Origin: Taenia hydatigena
Taxonomy: Eukaryota > Platyhelminthes > Cestoda > Cyclophyllidea > Taeniidae
Assembly (NCBI GenBank): GCA_036345935.2
Contig: JADWOT020000004.1
Span: 20,007,155-20,071,154 of the forward strand
Direction: 5' to 3'
Length of the DNA: 64,000 bases
This document shows positions 23,930 to 35,300 of the stretch, piece by piece. A program made the translations under genes and the position numbers. How positions within the stretch are numbered: position 1 is the stretch's first letter; every line of letters begins with the position of its first letter. Under the pieces are notes generated by a model. It worked only from the letters and a program-made list of their open reading frames with translations. It was not told the DNA's origin and ran no database searches.

Positions 23930-24480
23930 TTTTGGCTTTTCTTCTCCTAAAATTTCAGTGGATGGACGCGTAGAATATAAAACAAAGGCGATCCCGAAAA
24001 TGAGAATAAGTTGGTCGCCAAGTTAATTCCAATGCATTAGGTGGAACATCCAGTTGGAGCTATCTGCACTGTAACCATGCAGAAGAGCGGCATAGTGCGT
24101 GGATAGAGGTGAGCTCATATCGCCCATCTAAACTCGACATTGCAAGGCATTCTGCTATTCAATCTCTTTTGGCGCATCCATCCTACTTATCAGAAGTGAG
24201 AAGACAAGACTCACGATTCCATACAGAATGTTGTAAACTTGATTAATGTTTCAGTGATGGAGGTTGCTAAGGCCTAAAATCAAGAAGCATTTATTGACAA
24301 TTGAAAAAGAGGACTGAATTTCCAGCTGGATTTATGCACCGCCAAAATGATTACGCACCGCAACTACTTCCCATTGAAGATCCCATTTCGTTGCGTCTAA
24401 GTCTCGCTAGGGACAAGTGCAGTTCGCAAATAGCGAAGACTTCATAAAAAAATTCAACCATTTATTCTACTTATGATTCT
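23930..24480 (+). repeat. R2 repeat copy, 5' part
   Basis: AGTGGATGGACGCG near 23957 and CCGCCAAAATGATTACGC near 24340 correspond to the blocks near 22100 and 22500 in the reference copy, with similar spacing. A CATATCGCCCATCTAAACTC block near 24116 corresponds to the CATGTCGTCCATTTGGAGG block there. The 3' half of R2 is absent. Confidence 0.55.
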
Positions 24481-24769
24481 AAAATGCTTTCCACTAAAAA
24501 CAGCACAACTAACGAAAGAATTCATTTCTATCATTGTTATCTCTTGGATCAACTTTTATTCATGGGAGGGTGAGAGTTTGATGTTCCAACATTGGTGCCC
24601 GTAGGTGAAAACGAGCACGTTTAGGAGAGTTCTCATTTCTTTTTACATTAATTGTTGTCCTTCGATGGACAAATCAAGGTCTTGTTTCAGGCTTTGCGAC
24701 TGTAATAGATAAATGTATATATTCTGTGGTTTGTTATCCCGTACTGAAAATCTTCCCCTTCATGTCTCT

Positions 24770-25450
24770 CCTGCGTAGTAAGCTATTTATGCCTGGTTAG
24801 GTGAGACAAGGCTCTCGAAATGGCAACATGGATGTGAAAGTGCAGAATGGTCATCCACAATGGGAGAGAGTGAAATTATGGCCATGTGAACATCTTCACA
24901 TGTTTGTAACCTCCCTCGAGGCTTAACTCTGATAAAAGGGTGCCCAAGAGAGTCAGAGCAGTTTTACACTTAATTCAGTAATGCTACATCCCATTTATCA
25001 TGGCGGTAAAAAATACGATGTACAGTAAGCGCTGAAAGGATTTAAAGGCAAAAGATGAGGCGACTACAAGGAAAGCATTGGAAGGACAAATTTCGAAGGA
25101 GGTGGGGAGTTTGCAGCACCCCGTTGGAGAGTAGCTTATGCTCTCGTGAATTATTTACTAATCTTGGATGCTACAGTTATGAAATTAGAGTGCGAGAGAG
25201 GACTTCTATAAAGCCGGGAAAAGAATTAGGTCTAAATAGTGTGAAACAACAAATGCAAGGCTGACTGCAGAGTTGGCGTTATCTAAGTTCCACCCTTATC
25301 TAATAAAACTCACCTTCTGACTTCAAAACAGATATGCAGCATCTCAACGCACCGAACACCAACTTAAACGTAAAATTCGTGTAAATCCGCGACAATACGT
25401 GGTCAAAATTGCAAAAGAAACACTCAATCTTGGGTGTGGCAAGGATTTAA
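24770..25450 (+). repeat. R3 repeat copy
   Basis: GGCTCTCGAAATGGCAACAT near 24810, ATGGCCATGTGAACATCTTC near 24879 and GAGTCAGAGCAGTTTTACAC near 24951 recur inverted at 47.4-47.6 kb; the first corresponds to the GGTCTTGAAATGGTCACAG block of R3 near 26730. The right part (GGGGAGTTTGCAGCACC near 25105) corresponds to the 30.9 kb copy. The 69-codon frame at 25055-25264 falls here and is probably chance. Confidence 0.55.
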
Positions 25451-26059
25451 AATTCAACGGGTCTGAGACGTGTCCCGCCGAGCGCGAATAACTTTTGAAG
25501 ATGCCCATCGCATAGCCCTACCTCTTGGTAACCTAACATCACGAGATGGCCTGAGTGAATTTCTAGCAAATTTTTAAAGCACCTACTTTAAAATAACTGA
25601 ATCAACAGTTGATTAGGTAAGGATAGGCCAACCAGCAATGAAATGGAAGAAAAATAACTTGAAGAATGTAGAGGCTGCAGTGATGAGAGTGACGATGCGA
25701 TGCAAGAATAAAATGAAAATTGAGTTCATAGTTACTTCTTGTTTCTCTTTTTCAACCTCCAAAGCATAGCAGCGGTCTCACTTAACTATTGCTACTTACT
25801 TGGCCTAAAAGATTGTACGCAAGACTAGTTCATTCTTTTAAAATAGTCAAGCGTTTGACTCCATACTTTGACAAGATGCATTAAATGCTTAGTCCACTAT
25901 GGACCTATCAAGGATTACAATGTATTCAGTCAGCATCTCTGCAGGTTTTAATGCATCACTCGCTTTTTTTAGGTTTTTATCTCTGGCAAAAGTTAGCCGG
26001 AGGATTCGCGGAGGTGACAGAATGCAAACCTGAAAGTAGAATTATTTTTTTACCGAAAT

Positions 26060-26880
26060 AAAGCAATGACATACCGATGTGGAGCTGTCACCACTGCAAG
26101 CAGTCAGAATGGCAGGAAGAAGAGCAAACCGCACGACAGAAGGATAGCCCATATGACCCATATAGGAGCGAAACGATAAGGCAATTTATCATCCCCTACG
26201 TTTCAACACAATGGTCCCACTAGTGAGATGCAAAAAAGAAATATTTAAAACAAAAATTCCCCGCCGCGATGGTTGATTTAGTTGCCATTTGAGATACAAA
26301 TTGCTGCTACATTTTTACGCTTTATTGGTGTTTTAATTGGTAAAGGTGTCGGGAAGTAAAAGTTAGAAAGTAGCTTTGCTTACAATTAAAATTGCGGACC
26401 CATCTTTAGGGTGCGTTAATACATCGCCATATTAAATACTCGTAGCGGAGAGGCTCCTTAAGAGCTCCTACATAGGCGCATTCAAATCTCGCCTGAATCA
26501 AGCACATTTTACAAGTAAAAGGAATATGGGGAGAGCCAACTGTATGCCCACATAGTCTCCTAAAGTGTTTTTCGTGTTCAGACAGCTCTAATGTTAGTTC
26601 TGGCTTTATTGCCACCTGAATAAATATTTAAGCAAGGCGCAATCTATGTTTTGCTCAACTACAACAAGTTCACCTCTCCGAGACGCTGCAGTAAACAACA
26701 CACTTTGGTTTGGCTTAGACACAGGTCTTGAAATGGTCACAGAGGTGACAAGGTGCTAATTAACAATCCTTATTGAGACAAGAAAGAGTTACCGTTACGT
26801 GATTACCTTCACGCATTAGCATATCTCAAACCCATGGTTGCTTCTTGCTAGTGGCTGTCCGAGGCAAATAAGTAGAGAAA
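26060..26880 (+). repeat. R3 repeat copy
   Basis: Shares with the 28.3 kb copy the block GTGGAGCTGTCACCACTGCA near 26079, a GAATGGCAGGAAGAAGAGC block with one instead of two copies of the following segment, CGATGGTTGATTTAGTTG near 26268, and ATTCAAATCTCGCCTGAATC near 26480. The later part has GAAATGGTCACAGAGGTGAC near 26730 and GTGATTACCTTCAC near 26799. Clearly the same family but much more diverged than the 28 kb and 44 kb pair. Confidence 0.75.
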
Positions 26881-26959
26881 GCGCTTATGAAGCAACATGC
26901 CTGTAAATTGAAATATCGTCCAATTGTACGAATTGAGCTCGTTTTATTGTTGAAGAACC

Positions 26960-27480
26960 CCATGCTTACTTAAAATACGGTACCAGTGGGCACTTTTTAG
27001 ACACGGAAGTAGCAGCACACAATGCCGCACAGTACGAAGTGATAGGACAGACGTCTGACATCGCACGTTAACACTTAGGACTGTCACGTGGCTGGCGTAA
27101 GGGGCACGACGGCAAGCGCAGACTAACGTTCATCGAGAAGGGAATCGAACACAGCTATGCAATCTGATTCTGCCGCCTTGAATACACCACAGCTTCCATC
27201 ACTTATGGGGTGAAGATGCATTTTGAGTGGTGAAGGTCATCCCACCGACAATCTACCTCTCGTGCAGTAAACAGCGCCGTACTCATGCAACCTCCGTTCA
27301 GTACAACCAAGTGTTACCGTATAAATTCATACTCACCTTTAAGTAATTGGACTAAATTTACATACTCCTGATAAATCTTAACCCACCGGAAGTAGCAAGT
27401 GCACGAGTTAACCATAAACTAGCACTAAGGCAAAGTAAAGCGCATTCATTCGATAGTATCGTTTAGGCGAGAGATGAAGT
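26960..27480 (-). repeat. R5 repeat copy with Pol III-like boxes
   Basis: The reverse complement aligns with 60860-61260 over about 400-500 bp: ACTTCCGGTGGGTTAAGAT, CGAGAGGTAGATTGTCGGT, AAGTGATGGAAGCTGTGGTG, GCCAGCCACGTGACAGTCCT and TCCTATCACTTCG occur in the same order. On the minus strand a TGGTGTATTCAAGG sequence (A-box-like) is followed about 39 nt later by GTTCGATTCC (B-box-like), near 27150-27200, the arrangement of tRNA-derived SINE promoters. The other copy does not keep the boxes well. Probably an old SINE or another short non-autonomous element. Confidence 0.6.
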
Positions 27481-28289
27481 TTACACTAAATCCATCAAAG
27501 TTTCTTTTGCCAAAATGCATCGAAACGGGAAGTAGAGACGGAACGTTGCATCGAGGCAATTACCGGAAAGAATAGCACACGTGTTTACATCTCCGCAGCA
27601 GTAGGGGTCACGTTGCGTCATTTTCATAGTCAAACTTGTGTACGCGTAAATGACGCAACAATTTTTTGTTGGCTATATATACGAAAACCATAGAAATTTG
27701 CATTTCTGTGGGGAACGAGAGCTCCACTCATGCCAATTTACAATTCTTGGGTATCTACATTCTCTTGTTCATTATTTTTTTCATGGTCAGTATTTCTCAC
27801 ATTCAACAGAACAGTGAATCCCAAATACGTTAAGAGAGTTAAAAACAGGTGATAAAATCAAATGTTGCATTAAAAGAAGACAATGCGAGATTCGGTGGAA
27901 AAAAGCACCAAATGTGTTTTAGTTATTGCATATTTTTCTTCTCCAGCCTTCAAATTAAAGCTCTTACCTCATCAATCTATTTCCCTATGCTTAATCTTGT
28001 TTAGCGCTCCTACAGGAATAAGCTTGGGATCAATTTAGGAGTTCAAAACAAGTGGGTGCTTAGCTCTATACTTCGATAAGATGTATTAAGCATTGACTCT
28101 ATTGCGAAACGTTGAGGGCTTATATTCTACACCGTTGTGGGTTTAATGCTCGACAAAGCGTCGCACTATAGACTTATTTAAAACTGCGCTTCCACTCTTT
28201 GTTCCTAGGCATTCTTGTCTAGAAAAGGTAAGTTAGGGAACTCGCATGATGCAATTTTAAAGGAGTAATTAATTAGGCTTTTAATATGT

Positions 28290-29560
28290 CTCTAAACAAA
28301 ACGATGGCCTACCAATGTGGAGCTGTCACCACCGTAAGCAGCCAGAATAGCAGAAAGAATAGTAAACAGCACGACAAAAGGGGGGCCTAGGTCGTCCTCG
28401 TCAGTTTGGTAGGAAGAATCGTAAACTGTACGGCAAGAGGAGAGTCCAGATCATCCATGTTGATACGCAATGACAAGACATTTTATCGTCTCCCACCTTT
28501 AGACACGATCACCCCACGTATGAGCGGTGCATAGAAGAGAAACATCGCCAACAGAAAATGTCCTGCTATGATGGTAGATCAAGTTGTCGTATGACACATA
28601 AATCGCTGCCGCACGTTGCCAGCTTCATTACTGTTCACAGTCGAATTGGTGAACCAACACTTTAAGGTGATCGGATGTGGTGCCAAAACACCTACTTGTG
28701 GTGAAGAGGCTTCGTAAATAGTTTGGCATGGGTGCAACCACAACTTGTCTGGGCCTAGTGCATTCTACAAGTGAAAAGACATGAAGGAGCCAACTGTTAA
28801 TCTTAGGCAATCTAATGAAATGTTATTCGTGCTTTTAAACAGTTCCAGTGTATGTCCTGCCTTTATTTCCAGTTAAATTAATTTTTAAGCAAGATACATT
28901 CAGTGTTTTTCCTTAAAAACAACAAGCGCTTTTTTATGGTGAGAAAAGTGGGCACCTTTCTGAGGCAATATGGTTAATAATTTACGTTTGACTGGGCTAG
29001 ATGCAGATTCCGAAACGGTCACAGAGGTGTCACAGTGGCTAAATAACAAGCCCTCCATTAGGACAGGAAAGGGGTATTTTTATGCGAGTACCTTCATACT
29101 CCTCTATATTTGCTTCTTGTTACCGCACCCCAAAAGGTCAGGGTAGGTGTGAAATCAGTTGCTCCAGGCATGCAATGCAGTGGAAAAAAAGCGAAGGGTG
29201 AATTATAAGGTGATGAGAATGACGGAATTGGGGCTCGAAGCTTGCATGATTATAAGTGGCGAGCTGCTAACACTCTTGAGAACATCTAAGGAATCTTGCA
29301 TACTACAGCCGAGATTTGAGGATAGGTGGCAAAAGCAACTGTGAAACAGTAGGCCTGAAAACCGCTAAAATGCGTCATTAAGCGACTGCCAAAGTCCACA
29401 ACTCTGAACTAGCTTAAACAGATTCATAGCCAGAAAGAAAGCAAAATTGCTGGCATGCCTTTCGTTTTTTGGTACATTTTTTAAGCACTTTGGATTTATG
29501 AGTGCAGGGCTGAGCGTCCACCGATGTAGTAAATCAAAACGGCGTTTTTGCCTTTTCCGC
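28290..29560 (+). repeat. R3 repeat copy, longest; nearly identical in part to 43.6-44.2 kb
   Basis: Best copy of R3. From about 28450 to 28800 it is essentially identical, inverted, to 43795-44150; from 28800 to 29000 it is still close apart from a roughly 25-bp segment (near 28845-28870) missing from the other copy. Beyond about 29020 similarity falls to the level of old copies. The right part, from 29150, carries the second half of R3. A 60-codon minus frame at 28628-28810 lies in the conserved tract and is preserved in the partner only because the DNA is. No known protein motif. Confidence 0.8.
28335..28450 (+). repeat. Imperfect tandem duplication of about 58 bp inside R3
   Basis: The segment beginning AGCAGAAAGAATAGTAAACA (near 28349) is repeated as TAGGAAGAATCGTAAACTG (near 28411), each followed by a GACAAAAGGGG- or GGCAAGAGGAG-like run and a GTCGTCC- or ATCATCC-like end. 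The copies at 26.1 and 44.2 kb have the segment only once, so the duplication is private to this copy. Confidence 0.7.
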
Positions 29561-29802
29561 TCTGTCAGCCTTACAAAACAATTTTTCCGGCAAACGCACA
29601 GACATTAGGACCTTTTGTTTCTTTTACACGAGTGTCTACTTTCTCTTTAAGGCCTTCTTTCATGTTTTGCAGGACAGTTTTAACAGACTTAAAACTCACT
29701 TTTGCCTTTTTGTTAGTGATATGCATATTGCAATTCTGAAAATACATGTAATCTAGAGTAGGTTAATCAACACGGCTAACACAATCACGTCTAGTTACAA
29801 GC

Positions 29803-29839
29803 ATATTACCGGTGCTGTAGTGCACAGCACCGGTAATAT
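29803..29839. repeat. Perfect hairpin, 16-bp arms, 5-nt loop
   Basis: The left arm ATATTACCGGTGCTGT (29803-29818) and the right arm ACAGCACCGGTAATAT (29824-29839) are exact reverse complements around the loop AGTGC. Such a perfect arm pair stands out in a region where repeats are decayed. It is followed about 30 bp later by the R7 repeat. It lacks a T-run, so it does not look like a terminator; a foldback element remnant or a recent mutation by template switching are possible. Confidence 0.9.
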
Positions 29840-29864
29840 AACTCTCATGGTAGAAGAATTAGAT

Positions 29865-30110
29865 TTTTGTCGTCACGTTTTGGCTTGACTGCTATGTTCT
29901 GTATCAGGCACGCCAGAATGGCTCCACTTTTTCTCTTCCCACTGCTCTCTCTTACAACGTTAAAACGAACAGCTTGGGTGAAGGAGGACATTTTTTGTTT
30001 TAGAAGTATTGTGAGTGCGTGGATGGAATCCGGTCTAAATGCTTTTCCCAGTTCGGAATGGTCAACCACATTGATGGGTTTTTACATCCTCCACATATTT
30101 CATTGCTAAA
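29865..30110 (+). repeat. R7 dispersed repeat
   Basis: TTGGCTTGACTGCTATGTTC near 29879 followed by ATCAGGCACGCC matches CTTGACTTGACTGCTATGCT near 58599 and the sequence after it, in the same orientation. Similarity weakens after about 100 bp. Two copies recognised. Overlapping open frames on both strands (80 and 83 codons) have no known motif. Confidence 0.5.
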
Positions 30111-30119
30111 AAAGTGTTG

Positions 30120-30640
30120 GCCTCTAACATTCTTATAGACAACCAAATCACTTCTTGTTTTCTGGCCACTTTTTAGTCCAAAATTGAAAGAGTGGACATG
30201 AGAAGACCACACTATGAAGAAAACCCGAAATGAGATTAAGCTGGCATTCAATTTGTTTCGAAATGAGGGAATGGTATACCAAAATGAGATATCTCTTACG
30301 TTACCTGTACGTAATTAAGAGGAAGGGCAAGCTGCATGGCAAAAGACGAGTCGCTCATGTGGAGAGGAGAATTCGAGGCGTTTCATCTTTCGCTGTCTCT
30401 AAACGCAATCATCCACATTGTCAAAGTTGTGCAGATGAGATAAGCAAAAACGTGGTTAATTAAATTGCCTTGCTTTGGTGGTTGATTCAGATGTCAGATG
30501 ACTCTTAAATCTCAAACGCACTTTGCAAACATCTTCAGTGCCTCTAGAGTTGAAAAATGCAAATTTACTTCGGAGGAAAAAAATGTCCAGCTGAATTACC
30601 GTGTTACCAAATTAGTTACCCGAAGTGCAATAGTTTAATG
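30120..30640 (+). repeat. R2 repeat copy, decayed
   Basis: An AGAGTGGACATGAGAAGACC block near 30190 followed by AACCCGAAATGAGATTAAG near 30223 corresponds to the start of R2 at 22.1 kb. A CGCTCATGTGGAGAGGAGAA block near 30352 corresponds to the CTCATGTCGTCCATTTGGAG block. The central part is poorly conserved. Confidence 0.45.
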
Positions 30641-30649
30641 CACAATCCG

Positions 30650-31180
30650 ACATGGCTGCATTCAAACCTCGCATGATTCAAGTGTAGCATACGACTTAGG
30701 GAATCCTCATAAAGGACTCATCCCATGAAACCTCTTCAGATTCTTTTCGTTGTTATGAACGATTATTTAATAAGGTCAACGATTCTGCCCAGGGTATTCA
30801 TAAGGGTCAGGAGGTTCTAAAATTAACTACATTGGAGAGAACAAGGCAGGCAAAATAAAATATTCATTTAGCATCTCAGTGAATGGCTGAAGTGACTGCA
30901 AGGAAAGATCGGGACGGTTAGACGTTGAGGCGTTGAGTTTGCAGCCACTGAAGCAGAAGGATAACCTAAATCCTTGTGCATAATCGAGATATTCTTACAC
31001 ACTACAGCCGTAAAAGTAAGATAGAAGAGTGAGCAATTAAAATAATGGTCAAAACCTCTGATATGAAAACATGCAATTTTTGATATCAAAATAGATTCTC
31101 TAAAATTGCGTAATCATGCAACAACCGATATTCAGAACTCCCGACTCACTGATTTAGCTCCAAAACAAATGTAAGTGCTA
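30650..31180 (+). repeat. R3 repeat copy
   Basis: ATTCAAACCTCGCATGATTC near 30660 matches the R3 block near 26485, and GAGTTTGCAGCCACTGAAGC near 30936 with CCGACTCACTGATTTAGC near 31142 matches 13.46-13.68 kb in order and spacing. The middle of R3 is deleted or unrecognisable. Non-coding. Confidence 0.6.
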
Positions 31181-31199
31181 AACCACTTACAGACATTCC

Positions 31200-32050
31200 T
31201 TTTTAATAACTGCTTAAAGCATTTTTGATTTGCTGCTGCTCTTTTTGAGAAAAGTTGTCAACAAATCTTGAGGCACTCATTTAAACGGTGCTTTGAAATA
31301 ACATTTTACCTCTTCGATTCTGTCTGCAGTCTAAAGCGATGCACCCAGTGATTGTACAAATCTGTAATTTTTTCCTTAGAAGTGTCTGATTTCCATTTTA
31401 AAGCAATTATCTGGGATAGGCCAGCTTGGAGTTTCCACTGGCCTCCTAATTAGAGTGCAAGCTCACGGTCCTGAGATTCTCTTCCCGCAGTTTGATTTCC
31501 GAAAAGCTTAAAGTATGTTTATCGGCGTAGCTGAAGTGTATTCACGGCTGTAATATTTCTTTAAGATGCAGCATTCAGAAGTGATTCAGAAATGCCAAAT
31601 GCGGGATTTGATGCGATTTTGATTTTAATGCTTATCAATTGTAAGATACTCAGCAGTCAAATCCAAATGCAAGCGCAATTTTCCGGCACTTTAAACGTCC
31701 AATGAAGGGATTTTTTTCATTCTCAACATAGTTTGTCATGAAGTAAGGCACGTACATTTTAATTTGCTTTATTTCAAGATTTAACAGGTAATAAGTAGCA
31801 CAAGCTTAGAGCCCACAAACTTCCAGGTGGTAAGTGTTTAAAATAGATATAACACTCTTTTGTGTTCAGATTGTGAGCATCCAAGAATAATACCTGTTTT
31901 GTGCTTAGGACTATTCAGACATAAAACAAACAAAAGACATTGCTTTTATGCTCACTCTCTTTTCCATCCACCTGCATTGAACCTTTGTGTTGCTATCCGA
32001 GAAGGAAGATAGATGTGGATGGTTTTATGGTGCTCCAAAATGCTCAACTC
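31200..32050. other. Unassigned intergenic DNA
   Basis: Nothing recognised. This stretch directly precedes the long R1 copy and may hold its 5' part, but I could not align it to sequence preceding the other R1 copies. Confidence 0.35.
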
Positions 32051-32059
32051 GCTTTATTA

Positions 32060-34330
32060 ATGGGATCTAGTCCTCATGTTTATTTGCTAGCTTTGTACAT
32101 CGAAAACCAACGAAATGGAGCCGACTTTACAAAACAACTGTTACTGCAGCTGGACTTACCTAGCATTACGTCTGGTCTCGTCAGAGATTAATGCAATAAA
32201 GATGTGATGTTATCCTTATCAGCAAAACGAAAGCTAGTTTTGGCAAGTCCTGCCTCAAGATGTAATTGCAATGCCGACGAAGACGATGACGATTGACCCT
32301 GCATTGTGATTTAAACCTTATGGACTGTGACGTTCCATTCATTTCAGTGGTTCTGTTGAGAAATGCATCAATGCTTGGGGAAAAGTGGGGTCCAATGAAT
32401 CGTATCCAAGTCTTAATCTCGCATCTATGCTAACTCTAAGGCACGAAAATCAATGATTAAATAGCGGTTAGGCCAGAATTAGACCACTCTCAAAATTATA
32501 TTTTGTAAGGAGAACAACAGCATAAGGGCGATTACGAATGACCACCTTTCACTACGGATCTTCATAACACGCCTTGCCTCAGCCTTTAGAGCTGAGAACG
32601 CACTTTGCTGAACCCATATTCTCTACTTCCGGTAGACCCGCACTTTTTGAGGTGTCATGCCTCCTGCTTGTCGAGATTTATATTCTTGCATGCCATCCTT
32701 GTTTAGCATCATTCAAATACTGCCAATAGAAATGTTAACACTTGCAATTGAGAGTATATATTAATTAAGCACTGCATGTTGAGGCATTTGGGAATCCTAA
32801 ATCACTGTGGAATACAAAACTAATTTGGAAGCTAATGAATCGAATTGCAGTGCTTGCGTAAAGCACACTTTTGTTTCTGACGTCGTGGAATTGTGTCGAC
32901 ATCATAAAGGCAAGTTTTGTGAGTGATGTTCGAAGGTTTGATTGCGGAATTTGTTGTTTGATCTCCGTGCATGCCATAGAAGTACTCAACATTTTAGGAC
33001 ACATCTTTGTAAACCAAGTCGGTGATATTGTGACCAACCACAAAGTGAATCTGGTGAGGAGTTCGCCTGATACTGTGATTGCTTAACTGTTCGTTGTGAT
33101 TAAGTAAAGGATTGGATGTCATAGCTACTGTGCTTCAGCTAGGCGATATGGCCGTTGGGTCATACCATTGGAATCTCAGGTCTTCAATACTTTAGCAGTA
33201 CGCTCGACTTTATACATCCGTAGCAACTGGTCTCAAATCCAACGTCAACGGAATTGAGAGCTGATTAATATTATTTGATGTTTAGTCCTAACCTTACGGA
33301 AGGAATGCATATGCTGCGGATGGGCGAATACTGGGACGACCTCATCGAAATTGTTGGAAATGACTTTCGCCCTCGATGTCTGCCCCAATATCGTGTTCCT
33401 TAGGAGCTCCGTTGACTAATAGGCGACATTGACCCTAAATCAGGCTAAAAGTTAATTACGGAGCTGCCTGCAGTGACCATATACTCGGAAAACGACTAAT
33501 ATAAAACTAGACAATAAAATTTCATCCCATGCACCAGGCGGATGCATGATAGCTTGTTATCTTTTGCTTTCCACGGAGCAAAATGACCTAAACGCAAGGC
33601 TATAATGTGCGAATATGATCAGAGCAGTGAATGCGGTACAATCCTCGCTCGTTAGAACTCTGTGAAGCTCTACTTCTTTAGCAAGACTATTAGGTAGGTC
33701 CTCATGCTAAATGGCCAACACCAAAAGGGTACCACATTTGCTGACTAGACTGTCCACTTTGCTACCGGACTATTACTTACCATCGTACATTTAAGTAGCG
33801 AGCACTGCTGACACCACCGCGACGTAATCAAGACGGTCATTTTACCGTTTGCCTCCTGTTACATAGTCAGATATATGCAGTCCTCCCATAGAATTTATTG
33901 TGACAGCTTCATAGCAACTAGTACTTTTTTTTCAAAAAGCTATGCACGAAATGGACGCTTGAGTTAAGTATCGAATCAAGTCGACAGTTTAATTAACCAT
34001 TTAGAAAGGTGAATTCAGATTGCCTAATACTTTAACCTTTCAAAATTCAAAAAAATTTGCTTTTGCAGCACAAATTTTAGCATTAATGACAGTTTTGTTT
34101 GTGAAGGGTGGTGGTTTGCACCTCTTTTTTACAGAGGATGGTACTTTTTACTTATAGGTTTAAGCGACCTAAAACACAGTCCCAGTGAGGTTAAAGTTGG
34201 TATTTGAACAAGGGGAAAGAAAAGAATCCAAGACCGTAATTTATCCGGCAACGACATGACAAAAAGCAATGCCTAAAAAGATTATTTTTATTAAGTGCCA
34301 ACTTAAGTGGATCCTCAGTTACTCCGTTAT
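32060..34330 (+). repeat. R1 repeat copy, longest
   Basis: Reference copy of R1. Order of landmarks: GTCTGGTCTCGTCAGAG near 32169; CGCACTTTGCTGAACCC near 32600; CTTCCGGTAGACCCGCAC near 32625; TGAGGTGTCATGCCTCC near 32648; an ATACTGTGATTGCTTAACTG block near 33070; TGCGGATGGGCGAATAC near 33314; AGGCTAAAAGTTAATTACGG near 33443; ATAAAATTTCATC near 33514; GAGCAGTGAATGCGGTAC near 33623; and TACAGAGGATGGTAC near 34130 followed by TAGGTTTAAGCGACCTAAA. The copy at 39.6-41.9 kb keeps the same order with nearly the same length, so this is a real element of at least 2.3 kb. No reverse transcriptase, transposase or other enzyme motif is seen, and no terminal repeats were identified. Confidence 0.75.
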
Positions 34331-34339
34331 ATTGAGCAT

Positions 34340-35140
34340 TATAAAATGAAATCGCTAATTGAACTCCCGTACTTTCTTGGGATCATTGGAAAACGGTCTT
34401 TCTACGATGGAGAACGTGCAGCCCTAAGAATAGTTTGATTCCTCAAAACGACTGGCTCAAACAAGACATTAAGTTGCATAATCATTCTTTAATCTGCTCT
34501 CCATTTTTACAGTATCTCAGATGTACAATCTGGTCGAAAGACTTCACACATGACATTTACTTGTGCGTTGTTTCTGCCCTTTGCTGGCCTGTGGCAATGA
34601 ATTCACACTGGATTTCGTTTTAACTTGATTCCAAGGCAAGAAAATTATTCAAACTTGTGCAAACTTCATACCAGTGACCCGAAACTGAGGTAGTTTTGTG
34701 TTTTTCTATTCGCATTCGTGTTCCCCCTTTCTTGGTCCTAAGTAGTAACAAGAGTATTATAGCCTACATTGTTAGTTTTGGGATATTAAATGTGCCCCTG
34801 CAATTGCTTAAATAAAGTGCAATTATCACTATGAACTTCAAAGTTTTTTTCTGTTGAATGAAATTACTCGACGCTCTGCTTTAATGGGAAACTTGCCTCA
34901 TTGTTTTGGTTACGTAACCCTCGAGCTATACAGGCGGCTATGCATTTTCTGTCTTACACCTGTTTAAGCATTAAAAATGTCTTGCAGCTCAAACATAGCC
35001 ATGTAATTTGCACTTTAATTATAATTTTATAAGAGTCGAATTAAGTACCACAAAATGCCAACATTGAGTGAATGGGAGGTTGAGGGATAAACAAGGGCGA
35101 AAGATGGCTTCGAGGTATTTACCGTATCTGGTGCATATTT
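34340..35140. other. Unassigned intergenic DNA
   Basis: No gene or repeat copy recognised. A 62-codon plus frame at 34435-34623 has no known motif. Confidence 0.35.
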
Positions 35141-35149
35141 CTTGTGCAA

Positions 35150-35300
35150 TTTAATTCACTCATTTAACAAGCTGGACCGTGGACGCATAAGTTATAGAAC
35201 TGCGACTCCGCGGGTGTGATAAAGCATCTACTACCAACTCTTTGTCTGGTTGCTGCTCTTGTTTCTAAACACTCTGCCTTTAATTAATCTTAACTGTCTC
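35150..35300 (+). repeat. R8 short dispersed repeat
   Basis: Second copy of the element near 2870-3010: CTACCAACTCTTTGTCTGG followed by TTGCTGCTCTTG. Same orientation. Borders are uncertain. Confidence 0.45.

Noticed and set aside
27140..27220. Possible tRNA gene on the minus strand
   Set aside because: There is a B-box-like sequence but no cloverleaf with paired acceptor and anticodon arms that I can draw; kept only as a promoter-like feature of R5.
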